This document shows, piece after piece, positions 46,865 to 59,559 of a stretch of DNA of 64,000 nucleotides. The stretch's first letter is position 1, and every line of letters begins with the position of its first letter. This stretch comes from Hyalella azteca (taxonomy: Eukaryota > Arthropoda > Malacostraca > Amphipoda > Hyalellidae): NCBI RefSeq assembly GCF_000764305.2, contig NW_025932549.1, forward strand, positions 5,990 to 69,989, read 5' to 3'. The translations under genes were made by a program, and so were the position numbers. A model generated the notes under the pieces. It saw nothing but the letters and a program-made list of their open reading frames with translations. It searched no databases and was not told where the DNA came from.

Positions 46865-48216
46865 ACATATTTATTGTGCTTAACATATTCATTAATTCTC
46901 ATTTGGAGAAAGGGTGTTTCACTTAAGTTTTCATTTGTCAATATACAGCGTTTGGTGACAGTGATGCATTAAGAGGGCTCAGTATTTCCTGTGACTATTT
47001 ATTTTGTAACATGAAATTTATCGTGTAATCACGATAATATAACAGCAATTTAGCTTAACACTCAACCAGCTCTGTAAATATTTACTTGGTGTTGCTGTCC
47101 TGTGCCTGTGATTGTAATATCTCCGCTTAGGTACCTTCTAAGCCAAACATTCTAACGTGATATTGTGTCGAGATTTATTTCCAGTATAAGCCAAATTTTT
47201 CAATACGTAATCATAATTACTGTGAAGAAATAGAATATTCAATTATAATCATTTTTCCTCTGTTTCTTTAAATGGCATTTGTTTTCTATTTTTTTTTTCT
47301 GTATTGTCAGTTTGGCTTCATTATCATCTTTTACGATTTCATTTTGTAAACGCCCAATTAAATTTTTCTTGAATAGTCTTAATTTCTTTCAAATTTTCGA
47401 TCGACATTTTCATACTGAACTTGTTCACAATAAACAGCGAATAAATTGTAGGTTAAATAAGACTATGCTGGTAGAATTGAAATCTCAGGAGTGTTTCGAA
47501 TGCCTGGGATATTTCCGTATACTTTTCATGGCTAATGTTGCTTTTAAATGATGAAACGTTTTCGAGTGGCTGCACTTTTTCGTTTCGAGTGCACTGCAGT
47601 GCACTGCAGAAACGTTTTCGAGTGCACTGCAGCTCACGGCTGCACTTTTTCTTCGAACAGCGTCGTACGATGGTTTTATAGAAGTTTAATGTGCTTGTAA
47701 CGGTTAAATTTTTGTCTTTGACTGAAATATAAACTAGATCTTTTTTTGATGCTTGCAAAAAATAATTCGTTTCTGTTTATTATGGTCGCTTCTCCCAATT
47801 CGCACACCAATCTCTGATCAACGATTCAACCCCCAAATTTGAGGACAACCGCAGTTCAGTCATGAAAATATATTGTTCTTATGATCAAGTGGGTGGAGAA
47901 TACATGCGTTCGAAATGAATACATGCGTTCGAATAGTACCTTTTGTGTTGGTATTATATGGCCCAGGTTGGTAGAAACGATCGAACGACTCGTCATTTGA
48001 ACATGATTACTCCAGTGGGATTGATATCGTCCTCGTCACTAGAGGGATATATGTGCCATCCCTTTGAGATAGTCTAAGGTTTTAATATTTAATAAAAGTG
48101 CCTAAAACCTTCAACTCGTTTACATTGATTCCTCGTAGAAATTCCTCTCATCTAAATCTCTTCTGTCCTGCTTAAGTATTGTAGCCTAGTATTTAATTTA
48201 GACATTCGACAGAATA
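46865..48216. other. TANGO6 3' flank
   Basis: AT-rich, with no second gene seen. A short duplication with gtgcactgcagtgcactgcag and flanking aacgttttcgagtg lies at about 47559-47640. Confidence 0.4.
47429..47445 (+). terminator. Tango6: Candidate TANGO6 polyadenylation signals
   Basis: Two AATAAA hexamers (47429-47434 and 47440-47445) lie about 570 bp after the stop in AT-rich sequence. They fit a 3' UTR end, but no transcript evidence is available. Confidence 0.3.
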
Positions 48217-48420
48217 TTATTTTCGGAACTTTTTTATGCTCTCTACCTTCAGAAAAATGACTGAAACTTTGTCCAAAAAGGTGGTAGCGAAAGTGGTAGC
48301 AAGCTGGTCTGAAGTGACTTCTACTTGTCCAAAGAGCAATTCACTTCTTGCCTCTGTGTGGGTTCGAGTGCAACATAACCTTCCGTGCAGTAAAGCCCAA
48401 ATTTGCTTTTTGGTTGAATC
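48217..48420 (-). mobile_element. Possible LINE fragment
   Basis: The minus strand reads KQIWALLHGR and later QLATTFATTFLDKV. The latter resembles the (L)ANxFaxFFxxKV segment that precedes the reverse transcriptase in many CR1/Jockey LINEs. Only this short block is recognisable, so the call is weak. Confidence 0.25.
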
Positions 48421-48540
48421 GTTAACGTTTCCTAAGTAGGTAGTTGTCAAGCTTGACTACTTATTTGTAATAGAAGTTAGCATTTAATTCGTTCACTGTG
48501 TAGCAATATAGTTGAACATAAAACACGTTTACATTGTCTA

Positions 48541-49990
48541 GATTTTTTTTTTTTTTTGAATTGCCAACGTGGCTGTTCGTATGATTTTTAGTTGATTGCC
48601 TTAATCATTAATGTTATATCATTCAATTCATCTCAGGAGCCATTTGTCGGTCACAGTCGGTGGCTAGTCTGGTGTCGGCACCGGCGACTGAACGAGCTGC
48701 ATACCCTGAGTAATCTGGCAGTTATAAAATGCTAAAGTTGGATTCTTTTTGTTTGAACAGAACTCTTGACGATTTTTGTGGCGTTCATAACTCAGCAGGG
48801 AGATGAAAACACGAAAAGTAACTATTTAAAGGTAGTCCTCGCTTTGCTATATAGTATGTATAACAGCTCCTCTGCGGCTTTACTTATATGCATAGCATAG
48901 TCAGTGTTGCGCCTTTTGACTTTGTTTAAAATGAAAAATTCTTTCTAAAACAGCTTACCGAATTATTTTAAGTTAAATCATCGTATCTTCAATTGCCAAT
49001 TATGTGTTTCTAGCACATGTACATCACGTGTCTCAGGAATGATGGCTGAAAAGACAAGTGGAACTGATTCCAAATTAGAGAACACAGTATTACTGTATTA
49101 CTAAGGTTCAATCAAACTTGTTTGCTAGGCTCTCTACATATGCTAGATCTAAAACTGTCCATTACGAAATTATTTAAAGCAGAGAATCTTAAATGGGATA
49201 ATCAAACCTTACAAGGTAGTTCAGTTTTTAGGAGAGTTATAGTTAAACGCATGTCCATCCAGGTGAACGAAAATAACTAACGACGTAGTTTCGTTACGTC
49301 AGCTGAGCGAACATTCACGGACAGTGTGGCGCCGCAGTCACCCTTGACTTGCATGAACATATGAGCCAATAGAAAACACCAAAGAAAAAACCCCTCCACC
49401 GTAGCTATCAACTTCAAACTCAGCTCAAATGCAAAATAGTATTTTAGGGTTTGTTATTGTCTTTTTTTTCACAAATGCACGTTTCCGTAAACTTTATTCA
49501 TATTATAGCTCTGAAGCTATCACGTTTGTAACTCATTCTAATAAGGAAATTGAAGAGTTCCCTGAGAGGCGAAAGCATCTGTCGTGTGGTTTTAGAGTAA
49601 AATCAATCTTTGAATTGCATAATAAAAGTTTACGCTTTCGCTTCAAAGAAACCCTATCTATGTCTCATGTCTCGCATGCTTCAAGTTAAACATATGGGTA
49701 ATTTTACTACAGGCAGAGACTTTTCATTACGACAATCATAGAGGTTTCATCACATCGACCTTGTTATTCATAATGAAGCAAGATTCTACACCCTCAGCAC
49801 TATAACTTCGAGTGAAATTTTTGTACGTTACATCAGAAAATTTCCTTGTAAACATTAACTTGTTGCTCATTTACTGGCAAAGATTCAGGATAACGGTAAA
49901 TATTTCATTAGTCTATTATTGTATAAATTGAATAATTGCGACTATACATTCTGAAAACTTACCTGATGTTTTGACTGCGCAAAGGCGCTC
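48541..49990. other. Intergenic, nothing supported
   Basis: No exon or element recognised; a T homopolymer lies at its left edge (about 48542-48557). Confidence 0.4.
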
Positions 49991-50340
49991 CGAGTAAACA
50001 AATAGTCTGTGTATTGAGTTGAGTACAACGAGATAGGGAGTCGTAGCGGCTGAGTGAGTGCTGATGACTGAGCGCCGAGGCTCACCGAGACCGTAGACGT
50101 CAGTTGCGAATGAAACGTGATTGGGGTAGGGTTGTGGGCCGTATTTTGGCTCTCGTTCCGTTTATATTCATTTCATTTAGCATATAATTCTAGGTAATAA
50201 GTCAAGTATTTTAACAGTGTTCAACATTATTTCAAATTGACGAGTGCTTAAAGTTCTGCATTTTATCGGGTTGTAGTGTGGTTCATAATTTGCAAGTGCA
50301 GTTGGCCACTTACCTTCAGACGCTTCTCAGCTAAAACGTG
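49990..50340 (+). promoter_or_regulatory. Possible promoter / 5' non-coding exon
   Basis: A GC-richer island in AT-rich surroundings, containing gagacgt-like motifs and several TCAGT initiator-like sites. It ends in AAAAC|GTGAGTTAAT at about 50338, a strong donor sequence. It could be the first non-coding exon of a gene continuing to the right of the window. No coding exon that would follow it was found. Confidence 0.2.
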
Positions 50341-50344
50341 AGTT

Positions 50345-52400
50345 AATGGAAACGATTTACCGCTCCGATACTTGAAATATTTAGCTTCATTGCTTGTTTT
50401 ACGTTTGCTCCAATTAATATAATTGCATGGTGTTAAATTATATCAATAAGGACCATTGATTGCTGTTAAATGGTATATGGTAACGTGCAGCTGCCTACAC
50501 TTACAGTGGCTTGAAACTTGAAAGTAGCACGAAAGTACTTAATTTTCCTTTCAACTAAACTTTTCTTTAGATTAGAAACTTACATGACTTCTGTTTTTTG
50601 GCATTTTGAATATGCATCAATAGCTTGCATGCGCAAAAATGTGCATGGATTCTATTTCTAGTTTATTTACTGTGCATTATTCGTTCTTGTACCGTTCCGT
50701 CAGAGGAATGTACGTCATAGAAGGAGTAATAAATTAGCTCCTACCGGAGTAGAATTTTACTTGCTGCTGGTCAGTCCCACTTCCCTTGGAACAACCTTAG
50801 ACCCTTCCCCTGCAACAAGGAGCTTCAAGTCACAGGTGATGATCCCTGGCAATTGGCACTTCTTGCGAGTGAGTTGCGACAAAAATGTGGGTACAGAAAT
50901 TCATGTTCAATATTTATCCAATCAATATTTTATTCGAATAGCCAACCGCAACAAATAAATTAGCAGTTTTTCTTTCATATAGAATAGTTTCTATCGAATC
51001 TGACGTTGGTTCTTGAAACAATTTATTTGCATTATTTTCTATTTATGGGCTCATTTTCATACAGCCCTAATGGATATGAGCATTCCTACTGCGTACGCTT
51101 CTATCAACGAATACATTATATATAAACTGGATCAGAACTGTGTATAGATAATGATTCAATCGCTGATAAGACATTAAACCCGGTGTTGACTAAAGTTGGA
51201 ATTGCTATTGATTGGTAACTTGGTATCGGTATTGAGATCTTTTAAAACGATCTTTCTCAGTAACTAGTATCATTAATTCGTAATACCCAGTACTTTTCTA
51301 CATATGAAAGAATGTTACTGAGATTGTATTCAAGTTTTATTTTTTTCCTCAAGTCGGTCAATCCTTTGCCATCTGCCATCATTCTCCACCTGGTCAAAGC
51401 GCGTGTCATAAGAAGCGAGACACTTTGTGGGAGTGTCAGACGTGCTATTCTAGTGGTTAATTATCGCTTTCGTATTGATCGTTCTTCTTAAAACACTCGA
51501 GTGCCACCGATTTGTTGTTAGCATTCGGTGATTATTTTTTTGTTTTTCGAGCAAATATTCATGTTTATAAACTAATAATGTGTTACTTCGCAATTTGGAC
51601 TAAACCATTATTGCAGGTGGCCAGTACATCATATGGGATGTTGAAGAAGTATTTAGAAATAGATTATTTTTTTTAAATAAATCGAATCCAGATAAAAAAT
51701 TCAAAATATCCAGAAGTAAAATATTCCGTTAAATAAGAAATCTGAATCTTATTATTAATTTCAGAAAAATGCGGTTGTTACCTTTGGAAAAGCCACCAAT
51801 AGCAACATTAATATGAAGTTTGCGCTTAAATAGAAAGAGTTCGGGTTTCAGGCATGGCCTGAGTTATGACTTTGTTAACCAAGTAGCACTCTGTGTAAAA
51901 TGAAGCCTAGACCTAGTGAAAATGCGTGCCTTTTTCTTAATTTTTACGGGCGCAAAAATGTATGCCCATCGAGTTATGGCTATTTTATACTCCGAACGGT
52001 ACGACTATATACTATCGGTACTAGGTACTATTAAATTGCACTGGTGCTAGGACGCAGTATTAACAATCAACGAGGCATGACACTCTTATAGGTAGTAGAT
52101 AATATCTTTAAGAGTAAGGTAACTGCGCATAAATTATGGAGGCAACTCGACTGTATGGACCAAATCTTAGGTCTTTACATAGCTTGAGAAGCGAACGTAC
52201 GTAACTGTAAACCGAAACCTCGATCTAATATAGATACGAAGCAAAGCAGTCGTGCAGATATGCATGGCTGTTGACGTGGTTCTCTTATTAACGCGACTGC
52301 ATGGCGCCTGTGTTGCCGAGTGTGCACATAAGAGTGTACGTGGTGAGGTTTATCTCTCGCAGCCAGCACTACTGTGACGCATCAGGGTCACGTCTCACTG
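50345..52400. other. Intergenic or intronic, nothing supported
   Basis: AT-rich, with no exon chain, RNA gene or transposon block recognised. Confidence 0.35.
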
Positions 52401-52650
52401 TCTGTGTGACGTCACCTCACCAGCCACTGGCTTCCAAGTCCATACCATTCAGTCGATGACTGAATCAGACCTTTTGTAAACGCTCCGCTTCGTATTGGGA
52501 GCTCTTGCTCTGCTTGTATGACGTCACTTCTCCAACCACAGGTGCTGCAAGTTTTTCAAGTTAATATCACTCAGTAGATGAATGAATTATGCGTACCTAC
52601 TTTTAGTGAAATAGTCCTGACCAATGCCAACTCTTGGCTTCGTATTAAGC
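52401..52650. repeat. Diverged 112-bp tandem pair, each with a TGACGTCA site
   Basis: Two diverged units share tgacgtcac(t/c)tc(t/a)cca, then cactcagta/cattcagtc gatgaatgaat-like sequence, then cttcgtatt. Both keep the full CRE palindrome TGACGTCA (52407-52414 and 52519-52526). Regulatory activity is possible but not shown. Confidence 0.5.
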
Positions 52651-53637
52651 GCTGCCATAATAGGGCTGTCTACTCGCATTTCAAAATTTAGTTGAGTGTG
52701 AGCTTAACTGACTGAAAGAAAATGGACTACGAGTGAATTTTATTGTTTAATGTGGCATTTATAGACGACACAAAGTGAATTAAGTGGCACTGAACGGTTG
52801 AGTACAGTCCGCGTGTGCTTGGATGCTGAATGTCATGTTGGAATTACAGATAAAAGATGTATAGTTTAGTTACTTATTTGTTACTCTATCTCCAAAATTA
52901 CTTGTAATTCAGAAGCAATGCGGATCTATAAACCTGAGTTTAACATTTATGTTTTTCTGTTATTTAATTCCTCCTAAAACTGTTTATTCCACTCTAAACT
53001 GACTGAATTGTAGCTACGAACTTGAATGTTTTTTAAGAACTTGATGATTTCGCGGACCTCCGACTGTTCAACATCATATGTCATCAGGGAAATTTGTGTA
53101 GCGTCAGCAAGTTTTGTAGCAATACGGTATCTTAGTTATCATACATTTGGGTCAACGTGATAGTATGATGCAGTAGTTATGTAGGTACTATCTATACTAG
53201 TTTCAAGCATCCAACTTGCTTGATGGGTTGTAAGATACTTTTGCTTGATTGCTGTAAAATAATCACAGTGCTCTCTCTTACGACTAGTTAGATTGCTGTA
53301 AATATTCACAGTGCTCTCTCTTACGACTTAGTTACACAAAGTCGCTCTGATGACATTTTTAATTTAAATTCGCAGGTGTTGCATAATTATCACTCACTTG
53401 GAATATTGCTGGTTCGAACGCAATCCTGAATCCTATTTCACAATTTCTGCATGTATCTTATTCCAAGCTCTTGGATGTCAATTGCCAACTAAAGCTAACC
53501 AGTGAACACCAAAGAAGGCTTTAAATAATTGGTAGGTACCGGTACTCTATTAGATCGGATTTCTTTTTATCAATCGACATTTTTGAAAGAGATATTAAAA
53601 AAATATAACTCAGTACTCACTGCAGTGAGTGACAGAG

Positions 53638-53751
53638 AGCGCATTTTCTCGTCGACGAAAACTTTAGGTCACGGACGGACGGAAAGACGGACGGACAGTC
53701 GGACATGGCGAGCACAATAGAGCATTTTTCCCATAAATGAGAAAATGCGCT
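53638..53751. mobile_element. MITE-like element with 13-bp TIRs, copy 2
   Basis: The same exact TIRs (agcgcattttctc / gagaaaatgcgct) and interior as 29795-29888. The interior is longer because a GACGGAC triplet-rich stretch has expanded (ggacggacgga). The shared left flank includes ctcactgcagtgag. Confidence 0.7.
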
Positions 53752-53803
53752 AAAAATATCTCTAAACCTTGACACTTCAGAGATAGATGAGCCACTCTCA
53801 AAC

Positions 53804-54224
53804 TATGCCTGTCGGCTGACTTTAGAGTTTAGACTACCGGTAGTCCGGTATTATATTGCATGAGAGCGATGTCAGCCTTCTCCCTAACTAGACCTGTCAG
53901 CTGACTTTAGGCTATTCTAAGGCACGAGAGAGATGTCAGCCTATTCCCTAACTAGACATGTCGGCTGACTAAGACTATTCTAAGGCAGGAGAGGGAGGCC
54001 AGCCTTCTCCTTAACTAGACATGTCAGCTTACTTAAGACTAGGTATTCTAAGGCACGAGATAGATGTCAGCCTACTCCCTAAATAGACATGTCGGCTGAC
54101 TAAGACTATTCTAAAGCACGAGAGAAATGTCAGCCTACTCCCTAAATAGACATGTCAGCTGACTGAAGACTATTCTAAGGCACGAGAAGGATGCCAGCCT
54201 TTTCCTTAACTAAGCTAGACCCTA
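53804..54224. repeat. About 62-66-bp minisatellite
   Basis: Six to seven units of the type agacatgtc(g/a)gctgac, actattctaaggcacgagag, atgtcagcct. Each unit contains the complementary pair ggctgac and gtcagcc about 28 nt apart, so each could fold as a hairpin. Confidence 0.85.
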
Positions 54225-57200
54225 ATGGATAGATAGAGTTGATAAATATGCACGTGTGGTGGCAGGTAGGTTCCGGTGCACGTAACACTGCACAAGAAGT
54301 CGCCCTCGTCAGGGCCCTTGTATTGATCTCTACGCAGACTCTCCGTGCAGGAGGCCAAGCTCCCGCTAAGTATTTCGTCCAAGTAACTTATTTAATAATA
54401 ACACGCCTTGGTGGAAGCTATTATTTTAATGAGCACCTATTCACTATTCACTCGTTTTTTCGCATCGCATTAAAACATCTGCTCCAAGTATGTGGATTAA
54501 AACCTCTCCCACATTCACGCTCGCTGTTTTATCAACAATTCCGTCAATTCGATATCATCGATCGTGTCATGACCTCCATTAATAGAATTTATCTCACTGA
54601 ATTAAAAATATTTGAACTTTTCCGACTACCCGACATGTTTCCTTGGTTTTTCTGATAGTGAAAAGTTATTTGACGTTGTGTCGTTGTTCAGTGATTTCCA
54701 TTTCGCGAGGCCAGCCGACAATAACCGATATATATAAAGCCTTTATTTTGTATGGTTGAAGAAATCAATATATTCTGGGAACGCTGCTTCTTAACAGCCT
54801 GAAACTACGAAATTAATTGCCTTGCCTATCATCCAAACTTTCGTTGCAGACTTTGTAAGCTCCACGGTAACTCTAGGAATCCATGTATTCTTCTTATCTC
54901 TCTTACGTAATGGCCTCAGTCATTCGTGCCTCTCTCGCATGATGACTTCATCGTTCTCGCCATCATCTCAATTTAGATTTGCACAATTTACACACGTAGG
55001 GTTGTTTCGTTCCTTAATATATTCGCACGCCACCCTTTTATTAGTTGCCACGATTTTTTTTTTGCGTAGAAGATTGCTCTCTATGAAATGAAGCTATCAT
55101 GAAGATTAGCTATTAGATAATGTTTGCATAACCATTGCAAGAAACGACAATATCCACTGTTGAAAACCCATAACTCACTTTTCTTCTTGGAATCCCACTT
55201 AGTCGACACAGAGAGCTCATTCACTCGAGCAGCGTATTGTGATGAAGTGATGTCATAGGATCGCGCTCTCGCACTACCTGCCGACGAGAGGACGCTATTG
55301 ATTCTGTCTAGCGGTGGTCTGGCGGCCTCTGCATGTGGCCGTTGCTTGTGCTTCTTAGCGCAGCTCAAGAAAAGCGCTGTTGAGCCGAACGCCTTCCGCT
55401 GGAAGTCTCGCTCGGCTTTCCCAACATTGTGTTCTTGATGATTAAATGTATGTTATTATATTCATGCTTTGGTAACATTTTTATGAACATATTTTTAGAA
55501 GAAGTTGTTTTACACTTTGTTTTTCCTCATCAGTACGTAATATGAATGTATTGGTCGTTTTCTTCGTGTTTAACTTTGCCATTGACTCGTCGTTTATCGT
55601 TGCGAGAAAAAAAATGGAATTATTTTTTGAGAGTGAAATTGATTGCTAAATTATGAAGGATAATTGCACGCAACAACCTTCGCGCTTTGCATACACCGCT
55701 ACTTAGAGATCAATAGTAAGGTGCATTCGCCCTGCCATTCATCATGCAGAAACCGCCTCTAATCTCGAGTTTTTTCATCTCTACTGTTCATCGTTCCACT
55801 CGATTTTATTGAAAAAGTTTCCAGACCAATCTAGTCTTTTCTCAGAAACAATTAAATGTTCCTATTATTGTATTACTTCAGTAGAATGTCATCTGCTTGT
55901 AAATTTTATTCAATTTAATTTCATGCAACAATAACAATGAAAGCTTTAGCAATATTCCATGCGATAACTTTAAAAAATAGTATCTTTGTCCTTTTGCCTT
56001 TTGAAACACTTATTCAAATTTACTTGCATTTCATGGTAAACAATTATCAATTTTAAAGGCTCACCGACCATCATTTGCAAGGATATATTTTTGAAAATTA
56101 ATTTTCTGTTGATTTTCTTGTCAGGAAAATCCGACTCTGATTCATGTAGGTAGATTTCGACACAAAACATGGGAATCGCCCACGTTTTGTGTTCATGGAT
56201 GCTCGCTTATTATTAAATTATAATTCATGGATGCTCGCTTATTATTAAATTATAAGCATGCTTACTCTTTTTGCCTGCGCCTATAATTTTACCGCAGTCC
56301 CCTGATTTGGTCAGGAAGTAAGGCAGAGCCGCGGTCTAGTATGGTAATCGGCGTGTAGGTGTGGACGTCCTTGGTGCCCAATTCGTCCGTAATGTGATCA
56401 AAAAGTCATCGCAATGTTTTAGAAACTATGCATTCTTCGTTACAAAGCAAATTTGACGAGCATTTGCTAACTTTGCTTTCACATTTTATTTGCATTCGAC
56501 TTTGAATTGAACCACAATATAAACGCCTACTATTATTCATTTCATAAAGTAGATATTCGAAAGCGTGGTCACTAAAATAAGTCTTGTAAGAAACTATCGC
56601 TGTCGAGGACGCATTGCGATGGGAAGTGACACCTCTCTCTGAGTGACTCAGTCGCGAGTTGACCGCGGATCCCATCGTTATTCTCATATCTGTGAATGCG
56701 GAAGTGTTCGATGACCCGAGTTGTCCAAGTTCACAGCTTTAAAAGTTGCTTGAACGCAACGAATTTGCTTTTGCTACCAAATGGTGTTAGTGCCCAGAAA
56801 CATATTTAGATGTTATCTTTTCGCGGTACTCTGATGTTCATTGCGACGACTTTAGCTCTTAGAAGTAACAGGTGAAATTTGGTCTAATGCACATTTAAAG
56901 GCTCTAAAAACGCCCAAAACACTATTTAATATTCAACAAAATTTTAGTTTACTGTGACACGATACTGTGCATTGACTGCATTCATAATACCATTTCATTG
57001 CACCATTCAGCCCACTGTAACTTATATAACATCATGCCCCAGGAAATCGCCTTTTTTGGTGTTAGCCCTTTTTTCACGGAAGAATTATATATTACTTTAA
57101 ATGATGTATAGACATTTTTTTTGAAATTTATTCACCTTCTATGTTACAAGACAAAGACTTCTTATTTGAAATATTCTTTACATCCTGAATGGCCAAGTTC

Positions 57201-57570
57201 GTTGCGTTGTACAACGGTGAATGTGATAAGCTTCTTCATTATTGAGCCCGTTGCCCTCTGCTAATGGAAGCTCAGAATAAACCATCCATAATGGCTTCCC
57301 ATTACTTTCTACTGACTTCCCGAGGAAGCCTGACCGTATAATTAACCAGTGTTTAACAAAAACGCCGGCACGGGACTAAACTAAGATTTCGGATATCTAG
57401 TAGTATCAAATTATGTTCAATACTGTTAAAAAATATGAGCATAACAGCAAACGAGACTACGTTTTCGATCACCTTTCTCTCTGACGACTCCACTTGGTTT
57501 ACCCCCTCAGTTGCACGGTCGGTGCTTTAGACTGACCGTTGACGAGGAAGTGAGAATGTGCTTGGAATAG
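54225..57570. other. Intergenic, nothing firmly supported
   Basis: Scattered ORFs without family features. A 36-bp direct duplication (ttcatggatgctcgcttatt) lies at about 56191-56255. A GC-richer patch at about 55240-55430 may be regulatory, but no element can be named. Confidence 0.35.
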
Positions 57571-57606
57571 GTAGATAGATAGATGGATAGATAGATGGAT
57601 GGATAG
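57571..57606. repeat. GATA/GATG microsatellite
   Basis: About nine tetranucleotides alternating gata and gatg. Confidence 0.9.
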
Positions 57607-57867
57607 TGCTTGAACTTGGCCAAGGAATTAAATGAACAAATCAAAATCGAGACGTTATGAAAGCAATAAGCACTTCTCGAATACTCCAGAGGCGCTAAAA
57701 CTACGCGAATCACAAATCTTGAGCGAATGAATGCGGGTTTAAGTTTGATTGAGTTACGATTTTGAATAACGATGACTTTCCGGGAAGTGAAATGCTGAGA
57801 ATAAGAGAGGCTTTTAATTGATTACGCTAGATCGACTAATAGTCAATACACGAATGGTAGGAAGGAG

Positions 57868-58140
57868 GTAAGCGCGGGACAGATGAGGCTTGGACGCGGC
57901 GACGTGGCGAGCGAAGCGCCGAAGTATGCCTGTGAAGCCGCCACATTCCTAGACATCGTGGCGCCTGTGACGTCACAAAACTCCGCCTCTTAGTTTCTTT
58001 CCTGATCCCCCCTGAGCCCACCTCGCATGCATTGCCTTCCTCCCCTCACTCCTCCGTATCCCCCCAAAGTAAGTGTCTGCACTAATGTCCAGTCGACGCA
58101 AGAACGAGGGTAGCACACGCTACTCGTCTACTCTGTCCGT
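57868..58140. promoter_or_regulatory. GC-rich promoter-like stretch
   Basis: CpG-rich sequence with a perfect CRE TGACGTCA (57968-57975), followed by CTCCGCCTC and then C-rich tracts. It stands out from the AT-rich surroundings. No attached exon was found and strand is undetermined. Confidence 0.25.
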
Positions 58141-58203
58141 TGCTCCTCCAACTGTCCGGTGTTCACGACCTCAGATGCTTACGCAACTCATTCTGTGGCT
58201 TGA

Positions 58204-58357
58204 ACGGCTCACTTCGGGACCAATTTATGGATGAAACGACTCACTTCGGGGCCAATTTATGGATGCAACGGCTCACTCCGGCCCTAATTTCTGGAGCAAC
58301 GACTCACTTCGGTCCCAATCTATGGATGCAACCACTCACTCCGGTCCCAATCTATAG
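58204..58357. repeat. About 32-bp minisatellite
   Basis: Around five units of ggctcactt(c/t)cgg and ccaatttatggatgcaac. Confidence 0.85.
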
Positions 58358-58419
58358 GATAAATCACTCGCTTGAATTTCAAAACATGATATAAATTGGC
58401 ATGGTAATCTATATAGTAA

Positions 58420-58692
58420 TGACTGCCAGGTAATAAGCCATACATTGACTGCCAGGTGATAAGCCTTGCATTGGCCGTAAGGTGATAAGTCATGCATTTG
58501 CTACCTGGTGATAAGCCTGGCATTGACTGCTAGGTGATAAGTCGTGCAATTAACTGCAGGTAGTTAGTTTGTCATGCATTGACTCCAGGTGATAAGTCAT
58601 GCATTGACTGCCAGGTGATAAGTCATGCATTGACTGCCATGTGATAAGTCATGCATTGACTGCCATGTGATGAGTCAAGCATTGACTGTCAA
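58420..58692. repeat. 26-bp minisatellite
   Basis: Nine to ten imperfect copies of gactgccaggtgataagtca followed by tgcatt. Units are contiguous, with no unique spacers. Confidence 0.9.
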
Positions 58693-59298
58693 GATGGTAA
58701 ACGGTGCACTTAATATCAAAAGTAATGTCCTCAATAACATTAAATACAATAAGGCACGTGTGTTTTAGAGGAGCCTGCATAGTTGCTGTTCACATTGTCT
58801 ATTTAGTTTCTATGCTCAGTATCCAGGATACATGAGCTGATAGCCCAATGATCACTAGTGAGGTGTACCTTGCCAGTGTTGCGCTGTTATGCAACGATGT
58901 GCTCATGTTGCGGAGGCTCGATGACCGCTAATTAGATTATTGGAGTTATGTAGATAACTTTCTGTGAATGAGGTATAATACATCGCATTAAAGAGTCAAT
59001 GTTTTGCTGGATGACTAAGCGATCTATTTGCATAGCCAATTGATTATCTCAATCGTGAATTATCAAGCTAAATCCAGTTGAAATTACTCCGTGTTCTTTA
59101 TTAATGTGGCTAATTTAACAGTAGGCTTAGGATGAGGCATGCCAAGTTTAGGGGGTTGGTGGTGTGCTCCCTCTCGTTTTGGCACCTGTGACTATTCGCA
59201 TTGAATTGCGTGCTCTTGGCATACCTCATGATCCTTGCGCAACCATCACCTCAGCCAGCATCTTTACTGCAGCTGAACCATCTTGTGTGGCTGCACAG

Positions 59299-59551
59299 TC
59301 ACACTAGACCTCAGCGTGCATTGAGGCGCGTCACAGTCACACTAGACCCCGCGTGCATTGAGCCGCGCCACAGTCACACTAGACCTCTGCGTGCATGGAG
59401 CCGCGCCAGTCACACTAGACCCCTGCGTGCATTGAGCCGCGCCACAGTCACACTAGACCTCTGCGTGCATTGAGCCGCGACATACTAGACCTCTGCGTGC
59501 ATTGAGCTACGTCACAGTCACACTAGACCTCTGCGTGCATTGAGCTGCGTC
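59299..59551. repeat. About 38-bp minisatellite
   Basis: Around seven copies of cacagtcacactagacctct followed by gcgtgcattgagccgcg. The 90-codon frame through it is a product of the repeat. Confidence 0.9.
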
Positions 59552-59559
59552 ACACTCAA

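Noticed and set aside
57836..58021. Arg-rich minus-strand frame
   Set aside because: It lies in a CpG-rich patch where stop codons are rare; no protein family features.
58420..59551. Regular repeats that could suggest a CRISPR array
   Set aside because: Units are contiguous imperfect repeats without unique spacers, and the window is eukaryotic. These are minisatellites.
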